Of a DNA stretch of 64,000 nt, positions 8,782 to 17,510 are shown piece by piece (position 1 is the stretch's first letter; each line of letters opens with the position of its first letter). The translations under genes and the position numbers were made by a program. Under the pieces are notes generated by a model. The model ran no database searches. It was given only the letters and a program-made list of their open reading frames with translations, and had not been told where the DNA came from. Source of the stretch: Nocardia pneumoniae NBRC 100136 (lineage in GTDB: Bacteria > Actinomycetota > Actinomycetes > Mycobacteriales > Mycobacteriaceae); NCBI RefSeq assembly GCF_000308755.1, contig NZ_BAGF01000050.1, positions 1 through 64,000 on the forward strand. Direction: 5' to 3'.

Positions 8782-9818
8782 GAGACGCGCTCCTTTCCAC
8801 CCAACCCGGAACGCACATCCTGACCCATGTGCCGTCCCTCGACTCGAAGCCCTGCCATTTGCGGCCGAGGTTGCCGGATCACTTGATCCAGTGCGGCGGC
8901 AAGCTTTCCGGGGTGATGCCGGTCCGTTCCCGCTTCGGCGACATCGGAGAAGGTTACTCGCGCCCGCAACTGTTCGGCAGCCCTGGCCACATGTTCCCGC
9001 TCGCGGCCCTCCGGCACCGAGCCGGAGTCCACCAGCACCTCGTCGACCACGAATTCCGGTGCGTGCTGGGACAATACATGCAAATGCCGCTCCGCGGAGA
9101 ACCCGGCGGTCTCCCCCGGCTCGGCGGCGAGGTTGAGCACGAGCACTTTGCGCGCCCTGGTGTACACCAGCGCCTCGCGCAGTTCGGGGACGAGCACGTG
9201 CGGAATCACGCTGGTGAACCACGATCCCGGACCCAGGACGACGACATCGGCGTGCTCGATCGCCGACGTGGCCTCGGCACTGGCCGGCGGGTCGGACGGA
9301 ATCAGCCGCACCCGCCGCACCTTACCCGGCGTCGTGGCGATGGCAACTTGGCCGCGAATGCAGCGGCTCACCCGCGGATCCGCTTCCAGCCCAGACACAT
9401 CGGCTTCGATATCCAGCGCGATCGGCGACATGGGCAGCACCCGCCCGGTGATACGCAACATCCTGGCGACCTCGTCCAGCGCGGCGACCGGGTCGCCGAG
9501 CACTTCGGTGAGCCCGGCCAGGATCAAGTTGCCGACGGAGTGCCCGGCCAGTGCGCCGGTGCCGCCGAAGCGATGCTGGACGGTGCGCGTCCAGACGCCG
9601 TCGGCGTCGGCGGCCAAGGCGGCCAGCGCCATGCGAAGATCCCCCGGCGGCAGCACCCCCAGTTCGGCGCGTAGCCGGCCCGAGGACCCGCCGTCGTCGG
9701 CGACGGTGACCACCGCGCAGATCTTTCTGGTCAGCCGCCGTACAGCGGTCAGCGTCGCGTACAAGCCGTGGCCACCACCCAGCGCGACGATGCTGGGATT
9801 GGATTCCCAGCCGGTCAT
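8772..9818 (-). CDS. yvcK: YvcK/CofD-like protein (gluconeogenesis factor family)
   Basis: 348 residues. It has the N-terminal ALGGGHGLYATL glycine-rich nucleotide/UDP-sugar loop, DDGGSSGRLR, PPGDLRMALAAL, and HSVGNLILAGL, all diagnostic of YvcK. Family members bind UDP-N-acetylglucosamine and link carbon source to cell-wall synthesis. The ATG at 9818 overlaps the rapZ stop by 4 bp, and its own stop overlaps the whiA start. The last 25 residues (after RQPRPQMAGL) are variable and extend past the usual fold. Confidence 0.94.
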   Translation of the reverse strand: MTGWESNPSIVALGGGHGLYATLTAVRRLTRKICAVVTVADDGGSSGRLRAELGVLPPGDLRMALAALAADADGVWTRTVQHRFGGTGALAGHSVGNLILAGLTEVLGDPVAALDEVARMLRITGRVLPMSPIALDIEADVSGLEADPRVSRCIRGQVAIATTPGKVRRVRLIPSDPPASAEATSAIEHADVVVLGPGSWFTSVIPHVLVPELREALVYTRARKVLVLNLAAEPGETAGFSAERHLHVLSQHAPEFVVDEVLVDSGSVPEGREREHVARAAEQLRARVTFSDVAEAGTDRHHPGKLAAALDQVIRQPRPQMAGLRVEGRHMGQDVRSGLGGKERVSWR

Positions 9819-10795
9819 TCGCGCCCCAGATCTCGATGCACCACACGGACCACGTCGGCGGATTCCTCCGGGCCGCCGGTGACCTCACTCATCAATTCGC
9901 CCAGTGCTTCGGCTATCGCGACGCTTCGGTGCTTGCCTCCGGTGCAGCCCACTGCGACCGTCATGTATCGCTTCCCCTCTTGGCGGTAGCCGTTCGTCGT
10001 CAACTCGACCAGGTGGTGGCAGGTGCGCAGATAATCGTCCGCACCGGGGCGCGACAGCACGTACTCGCTGACCACCGCCTCTTGGCCTGTATGTTCCCGC
10101 AACTCCGGTATCCAATGTGGGTTGGGTAGAAAACGCACATCCAACACCATGTCGGCATCGAGCGGAACCCCGTACTTGAAGCCGAAGGACTGCACGGTGA
10201 GCTGCAGCGCGGTGGGCGCTCCGCCGCCGTAGGCCTCCTCCAGCTTCCGGTGCAACTGGTGAATGGACAGCTCGGTGGTGTCGATCACCAGGTCCGCGGC
10301 GGTCTTCACGGCCGAAAGGCGGACCCGCTCGGCGGCGATGCCCGCCGACAGGGTGCCGTCCTTGCTCTCGCTCTGCAGCGGATGCCTGCGCCGGGCGAAG
10401 CCGAAGCGGCGGATCAGCACGTCGTCGGAGGCCTCCAGGAACAGCACCCTGGTGCGCACGCCGAGCGACCGCAACTGTTCGGTGACCACCGAGAGATCAC
10501 CGGTGAAGAACCGGCTGCGCACGTCCATGACCAGGGCCAGACGCCGGATCGGTGGCTTCGCCGACGCGCCGAGTTCGACCATCCGCCCGAACAGCTCGGG
10601 CGGTAGGTTGTCGGCCACATACCAGCCGAGGTCCTCGAGCACCCGGGCGGCGGTGCCGCGGCCCGCGCCCGAGAGCCCGGTCACGATGACCACCTCGACC
10701 TGCGGGTTCACCCCGGCGAGGGTGCCGGACGAGCCCGCTCGTCCCGCGCTCGTCGGTGCGGAGCCCGCGCTGCTGTTCGATTCGACGCGTGTCAT
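9815..10795 (-). CDS. rapZ: RapZ/YvcJ-family nucleotide-binding protein
   Basis: 326 residues, with a Ser/Ala/Gly-rich head (1-30) before the P-loop GLSGAGRGT at residues 40-48. The Walker A lysine is replaced by arginine and the following Ser/Thr is displaced, a variant I recall in mycobacterial homologues. VLEDLGWYVADNLPPEL and the C-terminal CTGGKHRSV (the metabolite-binding domain of E. coli RapZ) are intact. In E. coli RapZ delivers the sRNA GlmZ to RNase E; in Gram-positives the role is poorly defined. It overlaps yvcK by 4 bp. A GTG at residue 29 is an alternative start. Confidence 0.92.
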   Translation of the reverse strand: MTRVESNSSAGSAPTSAGRAGSSGTLAGVNPQVEVVIVTGLSGAGRGTAARVLEDLGWYVADNLPPELFGRMVELGASAKPPIRRLALVMDVRSRFFTGDLSVVTEQLRSLGVRTRVLFLEASDDVLIRRFGFARRRHPLQSESKDGTLSAGIAAERVRLSAVKTAADLVIDTTELSIHQLHRKLEEAYGGGAPTALQLTVQSFGFKYGVPLDADMVLDVRFLPNPHWIPELREHTGQEAVVSEYVLSRPGADDYLRTCHHLVELTTNGYRQEGKRYMTVAVGCTGGKHRSVAIAEALGELMSEVTGGPEESADVVRVVHRDLGRE

Positions 10796-10908
10796 GTCCT
10801 ACCGGATCCGTCTCTCGGGTGCCTTCCGATCATCGCGCACCTGTCTCGGTATCGGGCGCAGACACACAACGTACGCGAAACCGAAACTTCCGGTGCACTG
10901 TCGACTGA

Positions 10909-12918
10909 CTATTCGGACCGAAGCGCCGCAAGGACCGCTTTCGCGGTAGCCACCCCGATGCCGGGAACCTCGGTGATCTGCTCGACCGTGGCCTGCTTCA
11001 GTTTCGTCACCGAGCCGAAGTGGGTGACCAGCGCGGTCCGGCGCGCCGTGCCGAGTCCGGGCACCGAGTCCAGCGCCGAGGCGATCATCCTGCGCGAACG
11101 TTTGCTGCGATGGAAGGTGATGGCGAAGCGATGCGCCTCGTCGCGGACGCGCTGCAGCAGATACAGCGCCTCGCTGTTGCGCGGCAGGATCACCGGATCG
11201 GGCTCGCCCGGCACCCACACCTCTTCGAGCCGTTTGGCGAGGCCGATCACGGCGACGTCGGTGATGCCGAGTTCGTCGAGCACCTCGGCGGCCGCCGTGA
11301 CCTGTGGTGCGCCGCCGTCGACCACGTACAGGTTGGGCGGGTAGGCGAACTTGCGCGGGCGTCCGGTGCGGGGATCGATACCGGGCCGCGAAGTGAGGTC
11401 GAGCGCGTCACCGTCGTCTTCGGTGGCGGCGAGGTCTTCGTGCTCGACCATGTCCCGTTCGCGGCGCAGCTTGAGGAAGCGGCGGCGGGTCACCTCGGCG
11501 ATGCTGCCGACGTCGTCGGAGCGGCCTTCGCCCGCCGCCTCCTTGATCGTGTAGTGGCGATACTCGGATTTGCGAGCCAGGCCGTCTTCGAAGACCACCA
11601 GCGAGGCGACCACGTCCGTGCCCTGCACGTGACTGACGTCGACGCATTCGATGCGCAGCGGCGCGGTGTCGAGTTCCAGCGCGTCCTGAATATCTTGCAG
11701 CGCTTGCGATCTCGACGTGAGGTCGCCGGCTCGCTTGAGCTTGTGCTGGGCCAGGGCCTCCGTCGCGTTGCGCTGCACGGTCTCGGCGAGCGCCTTCTTG
11801 TCCCCGCGCTGCGGCACCCGAACCTTGACCGCCGAGCCACGCAGGCCCGACAGCCACTGCTGGACCTGCTCCACGTCGGCGGGCAGCTCCGGCACGAGCA
11901 CCTCGCGCGGCACCACGGTGGCGGGCTGCTCCTCGGCGCCCTGCTCGGCCACGGCGACCTGTTCGCCGTAGAACTGCGTGAGGAACTGTTCGACCAGCGC
12001 GGCGAGTTCACCGCCCGCCCCCGGGACGTCGACGGCGTCGCCCGACTTGTCGACCACCCAGCCGCGCTGACCGCGCACCCGGCCGTCGCGCACGTGGAAC
12101 ACCTGCACGGCCACCTCGAGCTCGTCGGTGGCGAAGGCGATCACGTCGGCATCGGTGCCGGTGCCGAGCACAACCGCCTGCTTCTCCAGCGCGCGGCGCA
12201 GCGCTTGCACGTCGTCGCGGAACCGGGCGGCGGCTTCGAAGTCCAGACCTTCGGCGGCGTCGTGCATGCGCCGTTCCAGCTCGCGGACCAAGCGGTCGGT
12301 GCGGCCGGCGAGGAAGTCGCAGAAGTCGTCCACGATCCCGCGGTGCTCCTCGGCGCTCACCCGGCCGATGCACGGCGCCGAGCACTTGTCGATGTAGCCG
12401 AGCAGGCAGGGCCGCCCGATCTGGGTGTGCCGCTGAAAGACTCCGTTGGAGCAGGTGCGTGCGGGAAACACCCGCAGCAGCAGGTCGAGAGTCTCGCGGA
12501 TCGCCCAGGCATGCGCGTACGGACCGAAGTACCTGACGCCTTTGCGCCGCGCGCCGCGGTAGACGAACAACCGCGGGTACTGCTCGTTCAAGGTGACCGC
12601 GAGCACCGGGTAGGACTTGTCGTCGCGGTAGCGGACGTTGAAGCGCGGATCGAATTCCTTGATCCAGTTGTATTCCAACTGGAGCGCCTCGACCTCGGTG
12701 GACACGACCGTCCACTCGACACTCGCCGCCGTGGTGACCATCTGCCTGGTGCGCGGGTGCAGGTTCGCCACGTCGGCGAAGTAGGAGTTCAGCCTGCTGC
12801 GCAGGCTCTTGGCCTTGCCGACGTAGATGACCTGCCGATGGGCATCCCGGAATTTGTAGACACCGGGTTCGACGGGAATCGTGCCCGGCGCGGGCCGGTA
12901 CGTCGCTGGATCTGCCAC
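10909..12918 (-). CDS. uvrC: Excinuclease ABC subunit C
   Basis: 669 residues. The GIY-YIG nuclease is N-terminal (PGVYKFRDAHRQVIYVGKAKSLRSRL, the 3' incision centre), the UVR helical domain around residues 205-245 binds UvrB, the RNase H-like 5' nuclease domain has DVSHVQGTDVVASLVVF and VDGGAPQV, and the C-terminus has tandem helix-hairpin-helices (LDSVPGLGTARR, ITEVPGIGVATAKAV). It makes both cuts of nucleotide excision repair. The GTG at 12918 is 6 nt after TAGGCT, so a leaderless transcript is likely. It heads the uvrC-rapZ-yvcK-whiA group, with 113 bp before rapZ. Confidence 0.97.
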   Translation of the reverse strand: MADPATYRPAPGTIPVEPGVYKFRDAHRQVIYVGKAKSLRSRLNSYFADVANLHPRTRQMVTTAASVEWTVVSTEVEALQLEYNWIKEFDPRFNVRYRDDKSYPVLAVTLNEQYPRLFVYRGARRKGVRYFGPYAHAWAIRETLDLLLRVFPARTCSNGVFQRHTQIGRPCLLGYIDKCSAPCIGRVSAEEHRGIVDDFCDFLAGRTDRLVRELERRMHDAAEGLDFEAAARFRDDVQALRRALEKQAVVLGTGTDADVIAFATDELEVAVQVFHVRDGRVRGQRGWVVDKSGDAVDVPGAGGELAALVEQFLTQFYGEQVAVAEQGAEEQPATVVPREVLVPELPADVEQVQQWLSGLRGSAVKVRVPQRGDKKALAETVQRNATEALAQHKLKRAGDLTSRSQALQDIQDALELDTAPLRIECVDVSHVQGTDVVASLVVFEDGLARKSEYRHYTIKEAAGEGRSDDVGSIAEVTRRRFLKLRRERDMVEHEDLAATEDDGDALDLTSRPGIDPRTGRPRKFAYPPNLYVVDGGAPQVTAAAEVLDELGITDVAVIGLAKRLEEVWVPGEPDPVILPRNSEALYLLQRVRDEAHRFAITFHRSKRSRRMIASALDSVPGLGTARRTALVTHFGSVTKLKQATVEQITEVPGIGVATAKAVLAALRSE

Positions 12919-12924
12919 ACGATC

Positions 12925-12930
12925 AGCCTA
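12925..12930 (-). promoter_or_regulatory. Candidate -10 box of leaderless uvrC
   Basis: TAGGCT on the minus strand, 6 nt before the GTG of uvrC; no Shine-Dalgarno. Confidence 0.45.
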
Positions 12931-12962
12931 GTGACCGGGACCGACAGCCCGGCACGGCGGCG

Positions 12963-13382
12963 TCATGGCTCCCGGACGCCGAACCACGCCTTGGCGTCCG
13001 GTTGGCACAGCAGGTGCACGACGGCCGCCGAAGTGCCGAGCGAATAGGCCGCGGCGACGACCCCGATCAGGGGCGGGATGGTCGCGAGGTCGCGGAGCGA
13101 CCAGCACCCGACGACGGCCTGCAGGATCGCCAGCGCCAGCGCCAGGCTGCGCACCGTGCGCGCGCCCTCGGCGAACCCGAAGACGAGCAAGCCGAGCGCC
13201 CACGCGACGCAGAACTGAGTGGACGCCGTGGCCGCCGCGTCACCGCCGCGCGTCAGGTTCATCAGCACCGGATACGCGAGCCCGAAACCCGCCATTCCCG
13301 CGACGGCTTCCCGCACGTCCCGAACCGCCTGCGGCATGGCCGTTTCCGCGCCGACGGACGGCTCGTCACCCGAAAACGCCAT
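12963..13382 (-). CDS. Small membrane protein of unknown function
   Basis: 139 residues from the ATG at 13382 (MAFSGDEPSVGAETAMPQAV); a GTG two codons earlier is an alternative. Four hydrophobic segments follow a polar head: AGMAGFGLAYPVLMNL, FCVAWALGLLVFGFAEG, SLALALAILQAVVGC and IGVVAAAYSLGTSAAVVHLL. I do not recognise a family. It lies 44 bp upstream of uvrC, with its stop at 12963, and could share a transcript with it. Hydrophobic periodicity and coding third-position bias support a real gene. Confidence 0.65.
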   Translation of the reverse strand: MAFSGDEPSVGAETAMPQAVRDVREAVAGMAGFGLAYPVLMNLTRGGDAAATASTQFCVAWALGLLVFGFAEGARTVRSLALALAILQAVVGCWSLRDLATIPPLIGVVAAAYSLGTSAAVVHLLCQPDAKAWFGVREP

Positions 13383-13513
13383 GCTCACACCCGTACCCCC
13401 GTTGGTACCGAACGAACCGACGCACTGCCGAACACGCCGATTCGCACGGTAACACGGTGGCGACCAGGACACTCCGGCTTCGGCAAACGCCAGCGGTGCG
13501 CAGTGAGCGCCGG

Positions 13514-14202
13514 CTACTCCACGAGCCCGTGCCGACGCAGAGCGGTCAGCAGCGCGTCCGGGCGTTCGGCGGTGGGCAGGGCCTCCACTAGGGCGAATCG
13601 GCTGCCGAGCGCGGCGGCCCCGCCGTCGGCTTCGGCGCTGTCGCCGATCATCAGGGCCGCGTCGGCGGATACGCCGAGTTCGTCCAGGGCGGAATGGAAT
13701 ATCTCCGGGTCCGGCTTCATGGCGCCGACCTCGTAGGAGAGCGTGAACGCGCCGACCAGGCGGTCCCAGCCCCGCGCCGCGAACGATGGGCGGATGTCGA
13801 ACGGGATGTTGCTCACCACCGCGACCGGAACATCCTGTGTCGCGAGCAGATTCAAGACGGCCTCGCTGTCGGGATAGGGCGTCCACTCCAGCGGGTCGAG
13901 CAGCCGGGCATACAGTCGCTCGGCGTCCTCGTCGGTGGGGACGCCGGACTTGCGCAGCACCTCCATCATGGCGATGCGATGCAGCGCGGGATCGAGATCG
14001 CGGTTGTCCCACGCGTACTTGGTCTCGGCGTCGAATTCCACGATCTGGTCCACCGGCGCCGTCATCCTGCGCATGATCTCGGCCTTCTCGTGCACGTCGA
14101 ACGTCCGCCCGTCGGGCCAGGTCAGATCTGCGTACCAGGATTCGTCGTCCTCCAGGCGGAACAAGGTCCGGAGAAGTCGAACAGCACCGCCTCGATCGTC
14201 AC
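13514..14202 (-). pseudogene. HAD-superfamily hydrolase with a -1 frameshift in the catalytic motif
   Basis: Starting at the GTG at 14202 the frame reads VTIEAVLFDFSG and then breaks. From about 14168 the next frame continues TLFRLEDDESWYADL to the stop at 13514. Adding one base near 14168 restores DFSGTLF, the usual motif I (nucleophile-x-x-x-T) of this HAD group, so one base is missing. Motif II (AVVSNI), motif III Lys (GAMKPDPEIF) and motif IV (MIGDSAEAD) are intact downstream. TAGGCT lies 6 nt before the GTG, supporting this start. The result is either a natural null allele or a sequencing error; the intact protein would be about 229 residues, a probable phosphatase of unknown substrate. 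Confidence 0.82.
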
Positions 14203-14208
14203 TCGACC

Positions 14209-14214
14209 AGCCTA
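14209..14214 (-). promoter_or_regulatory. Candidate -10 box of leaderless HAD gene
   Basis: TAGGCT on the minus strand, 6 nt before the GTG at 14202. Confidence 0.4.
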
Positions 14215-14328
14215 CCGACGGCCCCGGACGACTACGCGTTCGTTGCGGCTGACTTCGCGACACTCACTGCGGCCAGGGCGAATTCGTCCGTGGGAAGAAA
14301 AGCTCCGTCGGTGGTCGGTAGCGGGGGA

Positions 14329-14334
14329 TAGAGT
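14329..14334 (+). promoter_or_regulatory. Candidate -10 box of leaderless ggt
   Basis: TAGAGT, 7 nt before the ATG at 14342; no Shine-Dalgarno. Confidence 0.45.
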
Positions 14335-14341
14335 CCCCCGC

Positions 14342-16300
14342 ATGGGGCGCAAGCGAGGAACCTGGGTCGCCGCCGCGGCGGCGTTCATGCTCACCGTCGG
14401 GATGGCTACGGCCTGTTCGTCCGGCGAGGACCACGCCCAGGGGGTATGCGAGACGGTCCCGAACGGCACACCGGTCACCGCGTCCGCGGCCGGCCCCGCC
14501 GGAAGCGGCACCAAGGACATCAGCACCAACCCTGAGATAGCGAGCGGCTATCGCACGAACATGACGCCGGTGCGCACGCACACGTTCGCGGTCTCCACTG
14601 CCAACCCGGTGTCCACCAAGGCCGCCTGCGAGGTGCTGCGCGACGGCGGAACGGCGGCGGACGCCCTGATCGCGGCGCAGACGGTGCTGGGGCTGGTGGA
14701 GCCGCAGGCGTCGGGTATCGGCGGCGGCGCGTTCCTGCTCTACTACGACGCGAACACCAAGACCGTGGACGCCTACGACGGCCGCGAAGTGGCTCCGGCG
14801 GCCGCGACCGAGAACTATCTGCGCTGGATCAGCGACACCGATCGCACCGAACCCAAGCCGAACGCGCGCGCCAGCGGGCGCTCCATCGGGGTGCCCGGCG
14901 TGCTGCGCATGCTGGAGCTGGCACACCGAGACCACGGCAAGACCGCGTGGCGCGAGCTGTTCGACCCCGCCATCGGGCTGGCCGACCGGGGGTTCCCGAT
15001 CAGTCCCCGCCTCGCCGCTCAGATCGCGGAGTCGGCGAAGGACCTCATCGCGGACGAGGGCGCCAAGGCGTACTTCCTCGAGCCGGACGGCAGCCCGAAG
15101 GCCGCCGCGACCGTACTCACCAATCCGGCGATGGCGAAGACGCTCGGCGCCGTCGCCTCCGAGGGCGCGCAGGCCTTCTATACCGGTGCCATCGCCCGCG
15201 ACATCGTCGAGGCCACCAGCCGATCGTCCGGCGGGCGCACGCCGGGGCTGATCACGACCGAGGACCTGGCCGGCTACCAGGCGAAGAAGCGCACGGCACT
15301 GTGCACCGGGTACCGCGGACACGAGATCTGCGGCATGCCCAGTCCCTCCTCCGGCGGCATCGCCGTCGCCGCGACCTTGGGCATCCTGGAGAACTTCGAC
15401 CTGGCCACCCTGCGGCCGGAGAACATCGATCGCGACGGCGGACGGCCGAACGCCGAAGCCGTGCACCTCATCGCGGAGGCCGAACGTCTCGCCTACGCCG
15501 ACCGCAACAAGTACGTGGCCGACACGGATTTCATTCCGCTCCCCGGCAACTCGGCCCAGACCCTGCTGAACAAGGATTATCTGCGGCAACGTGCCGGGCT
15601 GATCGATCCGAACCGCAGCATGGGCACCGCCCAACCCGGCGACTTCGGCCCGGTTCCGCTGGGCGTCGGCCCGCAGCCCCCGGAGCACGGCACCAGCCAC
15701 ATCTCGGTGGTCGACCGATACGGCAACGCGGCGGCCATGACCACCACCGTCGAGTCCGCGTTCGGTTCCTTCCACCTGGTCGACGGCTTCGTGCTGAACA
15801 ACCAGCTCACGGACTTCAACGCCGACCCGGTGGGCGCCGACGGCGTGCCGATGGCCAACCGCGTCCAGCCGGGCAAGCGCCCGCGCAGCTCGATGAGTCC
15901 CACGCTGGTGTTCGACAAGGGCCCCGACAGCGCACGCGGCGAGCTCACCCATGTCGCTGGTTCCCCAGGTGGTTCGGTGATCATCCAGTACGTGGTGAAA
16001 ACCCTGGTCAACATGTTCGATTGGGGTCTCGACCCGCAGCAAGCGGTCTCCGCGGTGGCCTTCGGCGCCGGGAACAGCCCGTCCACCGGCGTCGGTGGCG
16101 AGCATCCGGCGATCAACGCCGCCGACAACGGCGACCACGACCCGCTCGTGCTCCGGCTGCGCCAACTCGGTCACCAGGTGTCGGTCGCGCCGCAGACCAG
16201 CGGCCTCAGCGCCCTGAAACGCAACGGCGCGGACGGGTGGATCGGCGGCGCCGACCCGCGCCGCGAGGGCGCGGTGCTCGGCGACACCCACCCCCATTGA
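14342..16300 (+). CDS. ggt: Gamma-glutamyltransferase lipoprotein
   Basis: 652 residues. The signal peptide ends in the lipobox ATAC with Cys25, so the enzyme should be anchored outside the cytoplasmic membrane. The large subunit has AVSTANPVSTKAACEVLRDG and ASGIGGGAFLLYYD; the small subunit starts at the autocatalytic Thr451 of HGTSHISVVD and has TTTVESAFGS, LNNQLTDF and SPGGSVIIQYV. It hydrolyses or transfers the gamma-glutamyl group of glutathione-like thiols and peptides; these actinomycetes make mycothiol rather than glutathione, so the physiological substrate may be imported peptides (inference). A transcript could start at the ATG itself (TAGAGT, 7 nt upstream). Confidence 0.95.
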   Translation: MGRKRGTWVAAAAAFMLTVGMATACSSGEDHAQGVCETVPNGTPVTASAAGPAGSGTKDISTNPEIASGYRTNMTPVRTHTFAVSTANPVSTKAACEVLRDGGTAADALIAAQTVLGLVEPQASGIGGGAFLLYYDANTKTVDAYDGREVAPAAATENYLRWISDTDRTEPKPNARASGRSIGVPGVLRMLELAHRDHGKTAWRELFDPAIGLADRGFPISPRLAAQIAESAKDLIADEGAKAYFLEPDGSPKAAATVLTNPAMAKTLGAVASEGAQAFYTGAIARDIVEATSRSSGGRTPGLITTEDLAGYQAKKRTALCTGYRGHEICGMPSPSSGGIAVAATLGILENFDLATLRPENIDRDGGRPNAEAVHLIAEAERLAYADRNKYVADTDFIPLPGNSAQTLLNKDYLRQRAGLIDPNRSMGTAQPGDFGPVPLGVGPQPPEHGTSHISVVDRYGNAAAMTTTVESAFGSFHLVDGFVLNNQLTDFNADPVGADGVPMANRVQPGKRPRSSMSPTLVFDKGPDSARGELTHVAGSPGGSVIIQYVVKTLVNMFDWGLDPQQAVSAVAFGAGNSPSTGVGGEHPAINAADNGDHDPLVLRLRQLGHQVSVAPQTSGLSALKRNGADGWIGGADPRREGAVLGDTHPH

Positions 16301-16383
16301 GCCGACCGACACCGCACAGTCACGTCCGCCTGCGGATCCCCGTTCCGAGGGCAGCAGGCGAACGGCTTCGGTCTCCGAAAAAC

Positions 16384-16923
16384 TCAGTTCGTCCGCAGCA
16401 TCGGGTACACGACGAGACCGTGGCCGATCGCCAGCTCACCTTGTTGGTGAAACCCGAAGCGCTGATAGAACGGCACGGTCCCGTGGCTGTTGGAGACCAG
16501 GAAGCACGGCTGCTCGGCAGCTGACAGCCTCCGCTCCAGCAGCGACGTCGCCAGTCCTCTTCCCCGCGCGCCGGGCAGCGTGCCGATGGCGGCAAGATAC
16601 AGGTGCGGCGTCGTGGGTCGCGCCTGGTCCATCTGCCGCGCGGCGGCCACCGCACGCGCGGTACTCCGCCCCAAGGCTCGCAGCAATATGAGCGGCTTCG
16701 CCATCGGCGACACCACACCGGCGGGTTCCCACAGCGCCACGCAGACGAGGTTTCCCTCCGCGTCGTGGGCGAGGTCGACCAGGCCGTTCTTCCTGCGCGA
16801 CGCGATGCGCGACTCCCAGAACAGCGGCAAGGCTTTGTGCCGTCGCGCTGAACGCGGCCAGAAGTAGGTCATCAGCGGGTCGTCGGCGAAAGCCGCCGCG
16901 AGAACGAACGCACCCGGCTCCAT
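16384..16923 (-). CDS. GNAT-family N-acetyltransferase
   Basis: 179 residues. The N-terminus starts MEPGAFVLAAAFADDPLMTYFWP, the central strand is DAEGNLVCVALWEPAG, and the acetyl-CoA loop is HLYLAAIGTLPGARGRGLAT (Q/R-x-x-G-x-G/A), ending with SNSHGTVPFYQRFGFHQQGE. This layout matches small-molecule GNATs of the Streptomyces type. The substrate is unknown. TAGCCT is 7 nt before the ATG. It is convergent with ggt (83 bp between the stops). Confidence 0.87.
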   Translation of the reverse strand: MEPGAFVLAAAFADDPLMTYFWPRSARRHKALPLFWESRIASRRKNGLVDLAHDAEGNLVCVALWEPAGVVSPMAKPLILLRALGRSTARAVAAARQMDQARPTTPHLYLAAIGTLPGARGRGLATSLLERRLSAAEQPCFLVSNSHGTVPFYQRFGFHQQGELAIGHGLVVYPMLRTN

Positions 16924-16930
16924 ACCGGCG

Positions 16931-16936
16931 AGGCTA
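16931..16936 (-). promoter_or_regulatory. Candidate -10 box of leaderless GNAT gene
   Basis: TAGCCT on the minus strand, 7 nt before the ATG at 16923. Confidence 0.45.
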
Positions 16937-17007
16937 GACCAGCGCCGCGACCCGCGCGAGACGGACGAACCGGGGCCGCACGCCTCGTCTCGACGCGCCC
17001 TGGGCGA

Positions 17008-17508
17008 TCACTTGCCCTCGGAGTACTTCGCGCCGAGCTCGCGCAGCCGATCCATCGCCCGGGCCGCGTGCTCTTTGTCGTTCGAGCGGATCGCCAGCAT
17101 GGGGACGTAGTCGTCGCCGACCAATTCCAGACGCGCCCAGGCTTTCCGATCCGGGAACGACACGCCTCGGATGTACTCCCACGGGAAATCGTTGTCGCCC
17201 AGGATGTTCCGCACGGACACACCGCGCGGGCCCACCCGCACCCTCGGGCGGGTCAGCAACAGCACCGCCGCGGCGCCGAGCAAGCCGATCCCGATCATCG
17301 CGATCTGGTCGGCCACCCGGAAGTTGACGCCGGTCGACCCGCTGCGCAGCCAGATGCCGCCCGCGGTGAACGCGGCGGCGATCAGCACCGCGACGACCCA
17401 GGCCGTCCGCACCGCGCGCCGCGGGCGCACCTCGAAGTCCCACTCGGCCGCAGCGCCGGGCGCCGCGACCGAGCCCGCGTTCCTCCGGAAGATACGGACG
17501 ACCGGCAT
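17008..17508 (-). CDS. PH domain-containing membrane protein (Rv1417-type)
   Basis: 166 residues. Two membrane helices (AWVVAVLIAAAFTAGGIWL and IAMIGIGLLGAAAVLLL) are followed by a small PH-like beta domain, VRVGPRGVSVRNILGDNDFPWEYIRGVSF. This bacterial PH type is the usual downstream partner of ribH in mycobacteria and relatives; function is not established. The ATG lies 2 bp after the ribH stop, so it belongs to the riboflavin operon. A link to riboflavin metabolism is not shown by the sequence. Confidence 0.85.
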   Translation of the reverse strand: MPVVRIFRRNAGSVAAPGAAAEWDFEVRPRRAVRTAWVVAVLIAAAFTAGGIWLRSGSTGVNFRVADQIAMIGIGLLGAAAVLLLTRPRVRVGPRGVSVRNILGDNDFPWEYIRGVSFPDRKAWARLELVGDDYVPMLAIRSNDKEHAARAMDRLRELGAKYSEGK

Positions 17509-17510
17509 CG

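Noticed and set aside
14264..16312. A 682-codon minus-strand frame opposite ggt
   Set aside because: Shadow of the ggt reading frame; no motifs and no plausible start signals.
16327..16360. Terminator between convergent ggt and GNAT genes (CGCCTGC / GCAGGCG)
   Set aside because: Only 7 bp of stem with a 20-nt loop; too weak to call.
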